A stretch of DNA of 64,000 nt from Bradyrhizobium guangxiense (GTDB lineage Bacteria; Pseudomonadota; Alphaproteobacteria; Rhizobiales; Xanthobacteraceae), in the NCBI RefSeq assembly GCF_004114915.1, contig NZ_CP022219.1, positions 5,424,501-5,488,500 of the forward strand. The letters are read 5' to 3'. The first letter of the stretch is position 1, and each line of letters starts with the position of its first letter. Shown piece by piece: positions 10,603 through 18,781 of this stretch. A model generated the notes under the pieces. That model was given only the letters and a program-made list of their open reading frames with translations, was not told the DNA's origin and searched no databases. A program made the translations under genes and the position numbers.

Positions 10603-10917
10603 CTTGGACTCCGTGGCACGGCGAAAATGATTGGAACCGTATTCGCTTCTCCGCGAGGCGAAATCAATGAAATGGAAATCCATATTGCCCGCCCGTCGCG
10701 GGCTCGCTTTCTCCGTTCGCTGGCAAACGTGAAACGAATTCGCGCGGCGACCGCGACGCCGCCTAGATCTCTCAGGCGGCGATCCTGGTCGTAATCCGCA
10801 CGGGCTCTGCGGGTCGTCATTTCGTCGCAGGGCGGCATTGCCGGCATTGCCGCCTCGGCCACGATGCAACATGATGACCGCCTGGGACGATGTGTCGCCG
10901 AGGTGGAGGGTCATCTG
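10603..10917. promoter_or_regulatory. Divergent promoter region between metQ-like and family-5 SBP genes
   Basis: A 315-base non-coding interval between divergently transcribed binding-protein genes. It holds one clear hairpin, GCCCGC-CCGTC-GCGGGC at 10687-10703. I see no convincing riboswitch consensus (no SAM-type core) and no strong -35/-10 pair. Both start codons have good SD sequences. Confidence 0.4.
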
Positions 10918-12705
10918 ATGAACGAGAACGAAATCCGCACGCTGGTCGGACAGGTCAAGCAAGGCACGCTGTCGCGGCGCTCGTTCATCCGGAAGGTGGC
11001 CGCGCTCGGGATCACGGCCCCGATCGCGAGCCAGATCCTGGTCTGGAATGACGTGGCGATGGCGGACGCCACCTTGCCGTACAAGCCGACCAAGGCCGGC
11101 GGCGGCGGCACGCTCAAGATGCTGCTGTGGCAGGGGCCCACCCTGCTCAATCCGCATTTCGCGCTCGGCACCAAGGACCAGATCGCCTCGCGCGTCTTCT
11201 TCGAGCCGCTCGCCGGCTGGGACAAGGAGGGCAATCTCATCCCCTGCCTTGCCGCCGAGGCCCCGACCAAGGCAAATGGCGGCCTTTCCGCCGACGGCAT
11301 GAGCGTGATCTGGAAGCTGAAGCGGGACGTCAAATGGCATGACGGCAAGCCCTTCACCGCCGACGACGTCGTCTTCACCTGGCAGTATGCCGCCGACCTC
11401 GCCACCGCGGCCTACACCACCGGCTCCTACAAGGACATCAAGGTCGAGAAGATCGACGACTACGCCGTCAAGGTGATCTTCAAGGCGCCGACGCCGTTCT
11501 GGGCCGATCCGTTCGTCGGCTCAGTCGGCCAGATCCTGCCGAAACATCATTTCGGCGACTATGTCGGCGCCAAGTCGCGCGAAGCTCCGGGCAATCTGAA
11601 GCCGGTCGGCACCGGTCCGTACAAATTCCTCGAGTTCAAGCCGGGCGACATGATCCGCGCCGAGCGCAATCCCGACTATCACATCAAGAACCAGCCGCAT
11701 TTCGACACGCTCGAGATCAAGGGCGGCGGCGATGCCGTATCTGCGGCGCGCGCGGTGCTGCAGACCGGTGAATACGACTTTGCCTGGAACATGCAGGTGG
11801 AGGAGGAGGTGCTCAAGCGGATGGAGGCGGGCGGCAAGGGCAAGCTCGACATCACGCCGTCAGGCAATGTCGAGTTCATCATCCTCAACACGACCGACCC
11901 CTGGACCGAGGTCGACGGCGAGCGATCCAGCGTCAAGACCAAGCACCCGACGCTGTCCGACCCCGCCGTGCGCCGCGCGATCAACCTCTTGATCGACCGC
12001 GATTCGATCCAGAAGTTCATCTACGGACGCGGCGCCATCGCCACCGCGAGCTTCGTCAACGCGCCCAAGCAGTTCAAGTCGCCCAACCTGAAATACGCGT
12101 TCGACATCGACAAGGCCAACAAGATCCTCGACGAGGCCGGCTGGAAGAAAGGCGCGGACGGCATTCGCGAGAAGGACGGCAAGAAGCTCAAATATGTGTT
12201 TCAGACCTCGACCAACGCCCCGCGCCAGAAAACCCAGGCCATCATCAAGCAGGCCTGCGAGAAGGCCGGCATCGATATCGAGATCAAGGCGGTCACCGCC
12301 TCGGTGTTCTTCTCCTCCGACGTCGGCAACCCCGACACCTATTCGAAATTCTACGCCGACATGGAGATGTACAACACGACGCAGCCGCAACCAGATCCAG
12401 AGCGCCTCTTGAACCAGTGCGTGTCCTGGGAGATCGCCACCAAAGACAACAAATGGCTCGGCCGTAACAATTCGCGCTATTCCGATCCCGAAGCCGACAA
12501 GGCCTACAAGGCCGCGCAGAACGAGCTCGACCCGGTCAAGCGCGCCGCGCTGCTGATGAAGGTGGACGAGATCTTCTGCGGGGCCAACGTCTTCCTGCCG
12601 CTGCTCTCGCGCCACATCGTCAACGCCGGCGCCAACAATCTGATGATCGACATCTCAGGCTGGGACACCATCACGTGGAATCTGGCGGCGTGGTATCGGA
12701 CCTGA
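10918..12705 (+). CDS. Family-5 (peptide/opine-type) ABC substrate-binding protein
   Basis: A 595-residue extracytoplasmic solute-binding protein of family 5 (DppA/OppA type). The leader contains SRRSFIRKVAALG, a twin-arginine signal, with cleavage near MADA. The mature part has the family patterns KRDVKWHDGKPFTADDVVFT, PVGTGPYKFLEF and RRAINLLIDRD. Members bind peptides, opines, sugars or nickel; the ligand here is unknown. The ATG at 10918 has a GGAGG upstream and was preferred to one 18 codons earlier. No permease or ATPase gene follows, so it is an orphan that must borrow a transporter or use one elsewhere. A palindromic repeat follows the stop. Confidence 0.9.
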   Translation: MNENEIRTLVGQVKQGTLSRRSFIRKVAALGITAPIASQILVWNDVAMADATLPYKPTKAGGGGTLKMLLWQGPTLLNPHFALGTKDQIASRVFFEPLAGWDKEGNLIPCLAAEAPTKANGGLSADGMSVIWKLKRDVKWHDGKPFTADDVVFTWQYAADLATAAYTTGSYKDIKVEKIDDYAVKVIFKAPTPFWADPFVGSVGQILPKHHFGDYVGAKSREAPGNLKPVGTGPYKFLEFKPGDMIRAERNPDYHIKNQPHFDTLEIKGGGDAVSAARAVLQTGEYDFAWNMQVEEEVLKRMEAGGKGKLDITPSGNVEFIILNTTDPWTEVDGERSSVKTKHPTLSDPAVRRAINLLIDRDSIQKFIYGRGAIATASFVNAPKQFKSPNLKYAFDIDKANKILDEAGWKKGADGIREKDGKKLKYVFQTSTNAPRQKTQAIIKQACEKAGIDIEIKAVTASVFFSSDVGNPDTYSKFYADMEMYNTTQPQPDPERLLNQCVSWEIATKDNKWLGRNNSRYSDPEADKAYKAAQNELDPVKRAALLMKVDEIFCGANVFLPLLSRHIVNAGANNLMIDISGWDTITWNLAAWYRT

Positions 12706-12713
12706 GGGGGCTC

Positions 12714-12771
12714 TCGTGTGTCCCGGACAAGCGACAACGCGTGAAGCGTTGCAGCGCAGAGCCGGGACCTA
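12714..12771. repeat. REP-like nested palindrome
   Basis: The outer arms GTCCCGG and CCGGGAC (about 12720-12726 and 12762-12768) enclose an inner hairpin CAACGC-GTGAA-GCGTTG (12735-12751). It lies just downstream of the binding-protein stop codon and could act as a terminator or mRNA stabiliser. Elements of this form are dispersed in Bradyrhizobium-like genomes (from memory); copy number cannot be checked here. Confidence 0.6.
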
Positions 12772-12849
12772 GCAGCGGAACGGCACCGTGCGGATGGATG
12801 GGCCCCGACTCAGCGAAGCGCGAGACTTAGCTCACTCGCAGAACCTTCC

Positions 12850-13030
12850 CAGCTCCCATCACTTTTCCACTGTGTGCTTCAGATCACAGCAGAATCACGC
12901 GCCCTCCCCTACAGTCACCCTGCATGGCCGCAAACAAGGTAACGGCGGTACGCGTGAGGCTGCGGCGACGATCGACAGCCCCGGACTTTTCGAGGCCGCC
13001 TGGGTGAAGAGCCCGGCGGCTGTTTTCTTT
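12850..13030 (+). ncRNA. Candidate stand-alone small RNA
   Basis: A roughly 180-base intergenic segment ending in a well-formed intrinsic terminator, with no plus-strand gene downstream (the next gene is on the minus strand), so it looks like an independent short transcript. A possible 27-codon reading frame starts at 12924 (MAANKVTAVRVRL...) and ends inside the terminator stem. Without a clear SD it may be coincidental. The 5' end is a guess. Confidence 0.35.
12995..13030 (+). terminator. Intrinsic terminator
   Basis: Stem GCCGCC-(T)-GGG pairs with CCC-GGCGGC around the loop TGAAGAG, followed by TGTTTTCTTT. This is a strong GC stem with a T-rich tail on the plus strand. Confidence 0.7.
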
Positions 13031-13052
13031 GTTGCCGCGCAGCACAAGAGAC

Positions 13053-13085
13053 GTGGATGGCCGGGACAAGCCCGGGCATGACGAG
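13053..13085. repeat. Short GC palindrome of the GGCCGGGACAAGCCCGGCC type
   Basis: GTGGATGGCCGGGACAAGCC is followed by CGGGCATGACG, giving CCGGG/CCCGG arms around ACAAG. This form of palindrome is very common between genes in Bradyrhizobium-like genomes (from memory). It supports the taxonomic guess more than any function. Confidence 0.6.
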
Positions 13086-13120
13086 GTTGGACTGTGTCTG
13101 CCTCAATCAAGCGGCAGCGC

Positions 13121-13399
13121 CTACGAACCGCCCCCGCCCTTCTTCTCCTCGCGCTCTTCCTCGATCTGCCGCTCGGCTTCCAGCCAGAACTCCAGCTCGC
13201 GATTGCCGGGACGGCCGGCCTGCTCCCAGAGCTCGTAGGCACGGGCGCGCACCTGGCCGCGGCGCATCATGCGGCGGAGCTTTCGCCTCAGCTCCCCGGC
13301 GAAGCTGCGGAAGCGATGGCCGGTGGTTTCGTCCCTGACGAGCGCGGCCGCTCGCGTGGCGAGTTCGATCTGGTGCTCTAGCTTCTTCTGTTCGTCCAC
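13121..13399 (-). CDS. DUF2934-like small protein
   Basis: A 92-residue, highly charged protein. The C-terminal half (VRARAYELWEQAGRPGNREL, then EFWLEAERQIEEE) is the DUF2934 motif: R-A-Y-x-L-W-E-x-x-G-R-P, then F/H-W-x-x-A-E. The N-terminal half is a basic helical segment (MDEQKKLEHQIELATRAAAL). The function is unknown. The start is a GTG with AGAGG immediately upstream, which is close. A second, shorter DUF2934 gene lies at 13767-13928 on the same strand. Confidence 0.65.
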   Translation of the reverse strand: MDEQKKLEHQIELATRAAALVRDETTGHRFRSFAGELRRKLRRMMRRGQVRARAYELWEQAGRPGNRELEFWLEAERQIEEEREEKKGGGGS

Positions 13400-13584
13400 C
13401 TCTGATGCTGCCGTGGGAAAGGGTTGTGGTCAGAGCCCATGCTGTTCAGACACTGAATTCCTTGCGGGATGGTCCGTTCCCTCGGCTACGGCGCGGCGGA
13501 TGAGAAGCGCGCAGGATGGGCGAAGGTTTCGCTTCGCTCTATGCATCCTACCGACGACGACTGCGAGTCGAGGGGCCGCTGCTT

Positions 13585-13770
13585 TCAGTGCCAGGTCGTG
13601 TCGGCCTCGACGATCACCACGCGGATTTCGGGATCCTCCGTGGTGTTGCAGGTGCAGGGCATGCCCTCGCCGCAGCGGCAGCCGCCGAGTTTCTCGCTCC
13701 AGGCCCGGAGCGGATGGTTTTCGCAGACCCATCCGAGACCCCGGCAGAATGGGCACAGCTTCCCGGTCAC
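13585..13770 (-). CDS. Small Cys-rich protein (putative zinc ribbon)
   Basis: A 61-residue protein with CPFCRGLGWVCENHP near the N terminus and CRCGEGMPCTCN in the middle: seven Cys in pairs, as in a small zinc ribbon or treble-clef-like fold. I know similar proteins as conserved hypotheticals in Bradyrhizobium. The GTG start overlaps the stop of the upstream DUF2934 gene (GTGA), so the two are translationally coupled. The function is unknown. Confidence 0.6.
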   Translation of the reverse strand: MTGKLCPFCRGLGWVCENHPLRAWSEKLGGCRCGEGMPCTCNTTEDPEIRVVIVEADTTWH

Positions 13771-13928
13771 AGCGTATCCGGCGTGCGCAGCGTGTTGGAC
13801 TTGTCAGCGTTGCGAAGCTCCTGCTCGGCCGCGTGCCAGAATTCCTCCTCGCGGCCTTCGGGCTTGCCGGCCTGCTCCCACAGGCGGTGTGCGCATTCCC
13901 TGATCTCTTGCTCGGTCGGCTCGGACAA
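13767..13928 (-). CDS. DUF2934 mini-protein with TTG start
   Basis: A 53-residue protein consisting almost only of the DUF2934 motif (IRECAHRLWEQAGKPEGREE, then EFWHAAEQEL). The start was set at a TTG (13926-13928) because a strong AGGAGAGGAG lies just upstream, although an open frame continues further 5'. It is coupled to the Cys-rich gene through a four-base overlap. The function is unknown. Confidence 0.6.
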   Translation of the reverse strand: MSEPTEQEIRECAHRLWEQAGKPEGREEEFWHAAEQELRNADKSNTLRTPDTL

Positions 13929-14434
13929 TTGCGTCTCCTCTCCTAAAGCACGGCCCGCCCAGGGGGGGTATGGAGGCTTGGAGGCAGGCCGTGCAGGCCA
14001 GCAATCGGCGGCGAGGCCGGCCCGCGGATTCAAGCCTCAATCCTGCGCGAGAGTTCCTCGTCACCCGCGACGCCCGACGCGCAATGTGCGCCGTGCTGCT
14101 TGGCACGAGAGCCTGACATCGGAGCGAAGGTGAGATCGATTTGGTAGCGGAGAAGGCGAAGCCCTATCAGGTCCAAATTGGCACGAAAACGCCGATTTTC
14201 CAGCAGGTTGGCGGGAGCATGGCGACGGATTGGACGGGGTTGGAAACCGCCCGGATATCTCATCGCCCCCCTATACCTCGCCCTGGGTCACCTCGTCGTG
14301 GTTGACCTGGCTGCTGGAGGGCGGCCATCGCGACGACCGCCATCAGGCGGCCTGGCGGCAAGCCGTTCGAGGAGGGCGGCGGTCTCCGCAGCACAAGGCT
14401 GCCCGGATCGCTTCCGTGCGCAAGCTGGATGGCG
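13929..14434. other. Intergenic region without a supported gene
   Basis: 506 bases with only short open frames on both strands, none having both an SD and a recognisable protein. The minus-strand part near 14030-14120 has coding-like composition for about 30 codons but no family match. It lies between the DUF2934 genes and the 3' end of the response-regulator gene. Confidence 0.5.
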
Positions 14435-15085
14435 TCAGTCATCGGGCGGCGCATGAGGGTCAAGCGTGACACCCCTGCTGCGGAGTGCCTCCCCCATCTT
14501 CACAAGATCGGCCAGCGATCGCGCATTCATCTTCCGCATGATTTCCCGCCGATGCACCCGTACCGTGACCTCGCGTATGCCGGCAGCGCCTGCGATCTGC
14601 TTGGTTTGCAGGCCAGAGATCGTCAGCGCCATCACCTGACGTTCTCGGGATGTCAGCGCTTCGAAGCGCTGCTTGATATCGGTCAGAGTGCGGTCGTTCG
14701 CTCGACGCTCGCGGTCCTTGTCGATGGCTGACAGCACCGCTTCCAGCAGATCCTGGTCGCGATAGGGTTTGGTGAGAAACTCGACCGCGCCCGCCTTCAT
14801 GGCCTGAACGGACATATGGACGTCGGCATAGCCCGTAATGAAGATAATCGGCGCCCGGATGCCGGCCGCGGTCATCTCGCGCTGAAAATCCAGTCCGCTC
14901 GAACCGGGCAGGCGGACGTCAAGAATGATGCAGCTCGGATTGTCCTTGCGCCTGGCCTGCAGATATTCGCGCGGCGAGGCATACAACTCGACGCGAAGCG
15001 CCGCCGTCTCGAGCAGTCCCTCGATGGATTCACGCACCGACACGTCGTCATCAATGACCGCGACGATAGGGGATTCCTCGTTCAT
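14435..15085 (-). CDS. FixJ/NarL-type response regulator
   Basis: A 216-residue DNA-binding response regulator. The receiver has acidic residues D12-D14, phospho-acceptor D56 (IILDVRLPG) and K106 (FLTKPY). A LuxR-type helix-turn-helix follows (LTSRERQVMALTISGLQTKQ). This is the FixJ/TodT domain layout. The ATG overlaps the stop of the upstream histidine-kinase gene (ATGA), so the pair is translationally coupled and almost certainly a cognate two-component system. The target genes are unknown. Confidence 0.9.
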   Translation of the reverse strand: MNEESPIVAVIDDDVSVRESIEGLLETAALRVELYASPREYLQARRKDNPSCIILDVRLPGSSGLDFQREMTAAGIRAPIIFITGYADVHMSVQAMKAGAVEFLTKPYRDQDLLEAVLSAIDKDRERRANDRTLTDIKQRFEALTSRERQVMALTISGLQTKQIAGAAGIREVTVRVHRREIMRKMNARSLADLVKMGEALRSRGVTLDPHAPPDD

Positions 15086-16527
15086 AGGTCGGCGTGCGCC
15101 TTGTTCGGCAGGATGAACTGGAATAGCGCGCCATGTGGTTCCGCGGGCGAAGCCCATAGCCGTCCACCATGCGCTTCGATGATCGTGCGGCAGATCGTCA
15201 ATCCCATTCCCATCCCCTTGGCCTTCGTCGTGAAGAAGGGGCTGAAGATCTTGTCCATCGTCTCCCGGTCGAGACCAATACCGCTGTCACGCACGAACAC
15301 CACCCCCTCGCCGTCGGCCCCTTCGCGCGAACCGACGACCAGCACCTTTGGTCGGCCGGTCACGTCCGACATGGCGTCAGCTCCATTGATGACAAGATTG
15401 AGGACGACCTGCTGAAGCTGGACGGAATCGCCGAGAAATGCTGGCAGCGCCGGCGCAAGTTCGGTCTGCACCGTCACATCGCGCAGCCGCAGTTCGGTTT
15501 GCAGCAGATCGAGGACCTCGTCAATCAACTCGTTGAGATCGATGTCGGTGGCCTGGGGCGGCGTCTTCATCAACAGCCCCTGGATGCGCCGGACGACACC
15601 GCTCGCGCGCTCACCATCACGCAACACGCGTTCCGCCGTCGTGCGGGCCTTGTCGAGATTCAGCGTCCTCTCATTGAGCCAGTGCAGCACGGTGTGCCCG
15701 TTGGTGACGACTCCAGTGAGCGGCTGATTGATCTCATGCGCGATCGATGCCGCGAGCTGCCCCATGGTCGTGGCCCGCGTTACGCGAGCTAGGTCGGACT
15801 GGGCGCGCTGTAACTCGTCAGCAGCGAGCCTGGCAGCGGTGATATCCATCACTGCGCCGACGATCCCCGCCTCGGCCGCCCACTCCCTGGCCATGCGGGT
15901 GACAATCCGGACATAGCGAATTTCACCGTCGGGCATCAACAGCCGATGCTCAAGTGCAAAGCCGGTCTGCTCCCGGAAAGCCTTTTCGATGGTCTGCTCA
16001 AGCAGCCTTCGGTCGTCCGGGTGCGTGCGCGCAAGCATGGCAGCGAGCGTGGGCGCCGTTTGGCCCGGTTCATATCGATAGATGCGCCATGTCTCCCGCG
16101 ACCAGTACTGTTCGCCCCAAGGATCGCGCCAGCCGACGCTGCCCGTGCGGCCCAATTGCTGCGCTTCCGCGAGAAAGGATTCGCTCCTTTGAAGCGCGTC
16201 CATCGTGGACCGGTTGCGCATCACCAGCAAGGTCGACATCGCAATGCCGACAACACCGATGACGCGGTCGATCAGCGACCAATGCGACCAGGGATCGCCT
16301 GGCGAAAACGGATGCGCGATCAGAGTCAATGCCTCGCAAGCCAGCCCGGCGACCAAGATGCCGGTCCAGCCGTAGACGGACGAGGCGACAAGCACGACAA
16401 ACACGTAGAGGATGCTGACCGACACTTCGAGCGGCGTATTAACGTCGATGGCGAAAATGCCGACCGCAAGAGCGATGATACCGATCGTGGGGAGGACGCG
16501 GTCAGGTCTGGAAACGGGTTGGCTCAT
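15082..16527 (-). CDS. FixL-like sensor histidine kinase with membrane N terminus
   Basis: A 481-residue membrane sensor. Residues about 12-103 contain several hydrophobic helices (LPTIGIIALAVGIFAIDV; VSILYVFVVLVASSVYGW; a third near 90-103). A PAS-like domain covers about 118-235 (WRIYRYEPG; EHRLLMPDGEIRYVR). The HisKA phospho-site is H264 in SIAHEINQPL. An HATPase domain contains N381 (VVLNLVINGADAM), DSGIGLD and GMGMGLTICR. It phosphorylates the regulator encoded downstream. It lacks recognisable heme-ligand context, so oxygen sensing as in FixL is not implied. It is divergent from the receiver gene at 16778 across a 250-base gap with no obvious operator. Confidence 0.9.
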   Translation of the reverse strand: MSQPVSRPDRVLPTIGIIALAVGIFAIDVNTPLEVSVSILYVFVVLVASSVYGWTGILVAGLACEALTLIAHPFSPGDPWSHWSLIDRVIGVVGIAMSTLLVMRNRSTMDALQRSESFLAEAQQLGRTGSVGWRDPWGEQYWSRETWRIYRYEPGQTAPTLAAMLARTHPDDRRLLEQTIEKAFREQTGFALEHRLLMPDGEIRYVRIVTRMAREWAAEAGIVGAVMDITAARLAADELQRAQSDLARVTRATTMGQLAASIAHEINQPLTGVVTNGHTVLHWLNERTLNLDKARTTAERVLRDGERASGVVRRIQGLLMKTPPQATDIDLNELIDEVLDLLQTELRLRDVTVQTELAPALPAFLGDSVQLQQVVLNLVINGADAMSDVTGRPKVLVVGSREGADGEGVVFVRDSGIGLDRETMDKIFSPFFTTKAKGMGMGLTICRTIIEAHGGRLWASPAEPHGALFQFILPNKAHADL

Positions 16528-16777
16528 CGATCCGCGCTGACCATTTGAAGGCGATCGGAGCCAAGGTGACGCTCTCCGATTTCAGGGCGTTCGACGCCTG
16601 CCTCACATCGCCTCCTTTACTAGCAAAAACCGCGAAATGCGGCAACGCACCTAAACGAAACGATAGTAGCCGCGACTCCTTGGTTAATTCGGGCAGCGAA
16701 TTTGGCATCTAGAGTGCCACCTTCGCCAATGGTTACCCCTTCGGATTCCCGTCAATCTGGGATGATAGGAGAGCATC

Positions 16778-17155
16778 TTGAACGATGAACCCTTGATCGC
16801 AATCGTGGACGACGACGAGTCGGTGCGGGTCGCCATGGGCGGCATGGTCGAATCGTTCGGATACACGCCAATCACGTTTGAATCGGCCGACGACTTTCTG
16901 AAATCCGACAAGCTGCCCGATACGTCCTGTCTGATCCTGGATGTCCAGATGCCCGGTATGAGCGGACTTGAACTGCACGGCAAACTGATTGCCTCCGGCC
17001 TCAGGATTCCGACCGTTTTCGTGACGGCCTTCCCGGACAAGCGCGTTCGCGACAGAGCCCTACGCGCCGGCGGAGTTTGTTTCCTGTCCAAGCCATTCGG
17101 ACGAGACGATCTGCTCGGTTGTATCGAATCCGCCCTCGGCAAGCGGACCATGTAG
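16778..17155 (+). CDS. Stand-alone receiver-domain response regulator
   Basis: A 125-residue single-domain receiver with acidic pocket D11-D13, phospho-acceptor D55 (LILDVQMPG) and K105 (FLSKPFG). It has no output domain, so it likely acts by protein interaction or as a phosphate sink. The start is TTG with AGGAGAG four bases upstream; no ATG fits the SD. It is most similar in style to FixJ-class receivers and may compete with or modulate the kinase encoded divergently. Eight bases separate it from the regulator gene downstream, so they are probably one transcript. Confidence 0.85.
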   Translation: MNDEPLIAIVDDDESVRVAMGGMVESFGYTPITFESADDFLKSDKLPDTSCLILDVQMPGMSGLELHGKLIASGLRIPTVFVTAFPDKRVRDRALRAGGVCFLSKPFGRDDLLGCIESALGKRTM

Positions 17156-17163
17156 GGCATGCC

Positions 17164-18777
17164 ATGACCACGGACACCGTCATAACCCAGGAGGTTTCGG
17201 CGGTAGGCCATCCCGATGCGTTGCCGCGGGCAACCCAGGCGAATGCGCTGGCACAAGGCAGCGCGGCAGAGGCCTTCTTCGCTTTTGGTCCGTACCGGCT
17301 CTTTCCCCGTCAGCGGCTCCTGCTCAAGGACGGCAACGCGCTCCCAATCGGCAACCGCTCTCTCGAAATCCTGATCCTGTTGGCGGAACGACAGGGTGAG
17401 GTCGTCAGCAAGAACGAGCTCATTGCCCGCGTCTGGCCTGGCATCAACATCGAAGAAGGCGGATTAAGGGTGCAGGTCGCCGGGCTGCGGAAGGCGCTGG
17501 GCGACGGAACTGGCGGTGCGTGCTACATCAAGACGGTAGCCGGCCGCGGTTATTGCCTTGTCGCGACCACCGGCCACTTCGAATCTGCTGCCGCGCTCGC
17601 GCGGGGCACGGAGCGGGGCCAGGCACAACGGCTTCCGCTGCCGCTGGCCCGAATGGTCGGCCGCGACGACGACGTGCGCAAGATCTCGGACCTGCTGAGA
17701 ACGACGCGATTCGTCACCGTTCACGGACCGGGAGGCGTCGGAAAGACAACAGCCGCCATTGCTGTCGCTCACGACCAGCTTGCATCCTTCCAGGGCGACA
17801 TTCATTTTCTCGATCTTGCAAAGATCACCGAGCCGCATCTTCTGCCGGTCGCGCTGACATCTTCCTTCGGACTGACCGCCCCGTCGAGCGATCCAAATGC
17901 GGCCATGCTCGAATTTGTACGCGGTCGACGCATGCTGCTGATCTTCGATAGCTGTGAGCACTTGATCGATGCTGTTGCGGCGTTAATTGAAAAAATTCTA
18001 CGTGAAGCCCCCGCGATACGCGTCCTTGCGACGAGCAGGGAGACACTCCGGGCCGACGGCGAGCACGTGTACAGGATTTCGGGTCTTGAGTGTCCACCGG
18101 TCGAAGATGAACAACCGGCCGAGCGGCTGTTTTCCCATCCAGCACTCAGCCTGTTCATCAACAAGGTCGCAGCGAGCGGACATCAGCTTGAGTTGACTGA
18201 ATCCGACGCACGGATCGTTGCAAAGATCTGCCGCAGACTGGACGGACTGGCACTTGCCATCAACTTGGCGGCAACGCGCGTGCCGACGCTTGGCCTCTCG
18301 CAGATCGCGGGCTCCCTTGAGACGAATACCTGGCTGTTCTGGCAAGGCCACCGAACGGCGTTGCCGCGTCACCAGACGATGGCTGCATCGATCGACTGGA
18401 GCTACAGCCTGCTTGACGAAGACGAGAAAGCAGTGCTGCACCATCTGTCCGCTTACAGGGAGTCCTTTACGCTCGATGCAGCCTGCGAGGCTGCTCGCCA
18501 GGTCTTGCTGACTCCCTTCGATGATCTGCTTGTCATCGACAAGCTGATCACGAAGTCATTGATCTCGTTCGAAGCCGGTGAGGGTCTCGCGCGATATCGA
18601 TTGCCCAACTCGATCCGAAGCTATGCGCTTGAAAGACGCGACACAGCCGTGAGCTTGAAGGAACCGCGCCGAACATTCGCGGCGAGCGGATATGGTTGCT
18701 TGGTCGATTCCTCGACGACAGCCCGTGCCGGAACCGACACCATCGAGCGCACGAGACGGATCGGAATGCCCTTTTGA
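17164..18777 (+). CDS. Winged-helix/NTPase regulator lacking the usual C-terminal repeats
   Basis: A 537-residue protein. An OmpR/CadC-type winged helix lies at about 38-135 (FGPYRLFPRQRLLLKDG; VVSKNELIARVWP; YIKTVAGRGYCLV). A STAND/NB-ARC-like NTPase follows with Walker A GPGGVGKTT (188-196), Walker B-like MLLIFDSCEHL and a downstream LDGLALAINLAA helix. Such regulators usually continue with several hundred residues of TPR-like helices. Here, after RYRLPNSIRSYALERR, the sequence becomes low-similarity (about 40 residues) and stops at 18777. It is probably C-terminally truncated or a short variant. Its stop lies 4 bases from the convergent lactonase-like gene, so the truncation coincides with the start of the catabolic locus. 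Confidence 0.75.
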   Translation: MTTDTVITQEVSAVGHPDALPRATQANALAQGSAAEAFFAFGPYRLFPRQRLLLKDGNALPIGNRSLEILILLAERQGEVVSKNELIARVWPGINIEEGGLRVQVAGLRKALGDGTGGACYIKTVAGRGYCLVATTGHFESAAALARGTERGQAQRLPLPLARMVGRDDDVRKISDLLRTTRFVTVHGPGGVGKTTAAIAVAHDQLASFQGDIHFLDLAKITEPHLLPVALTSSFGLTAPSSDPNAAMLEFVRGRRMLLIFDSCEHLIDAVAALIEKILREAPAIRVLATSRETLRADGEHVYRISGLECPPVEDEQPAERLFSHPALSLFINKVAASGHQLELTESDARIVAKICRRLDGLALAINLAATRVPTLGLSQIAGSLETNTWLFWQGHRTALPRHQTMAASIDWSYSLLDEDEKAVLHHLSAYRESFTLDAACEAARQVLLTPFDDLLVIDKLITKSLISFEAGEGLARYRLPNSIRSYALERRDTAVSLKEPRRTFAASGYGCLVDSSTTARAGTDTIERTRRIGMPF

Positions 18778-18781
18778 ATGA

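Noticed and set aside
10603..10917. SAM-type riboswitch upstream of the MetQ-like gene
   Set aside because: Only a simple GC hairpin was found; the conserved core segments of SAM riboswitches are absent.
10603..11340. N-terminal extension of the MetQ-like frame to about 506 codons
   Set aside because: The extension lies antisense to the family-5 binding-protein gene, and a good SD plus signal peptide mark the internal ATG at 10602.
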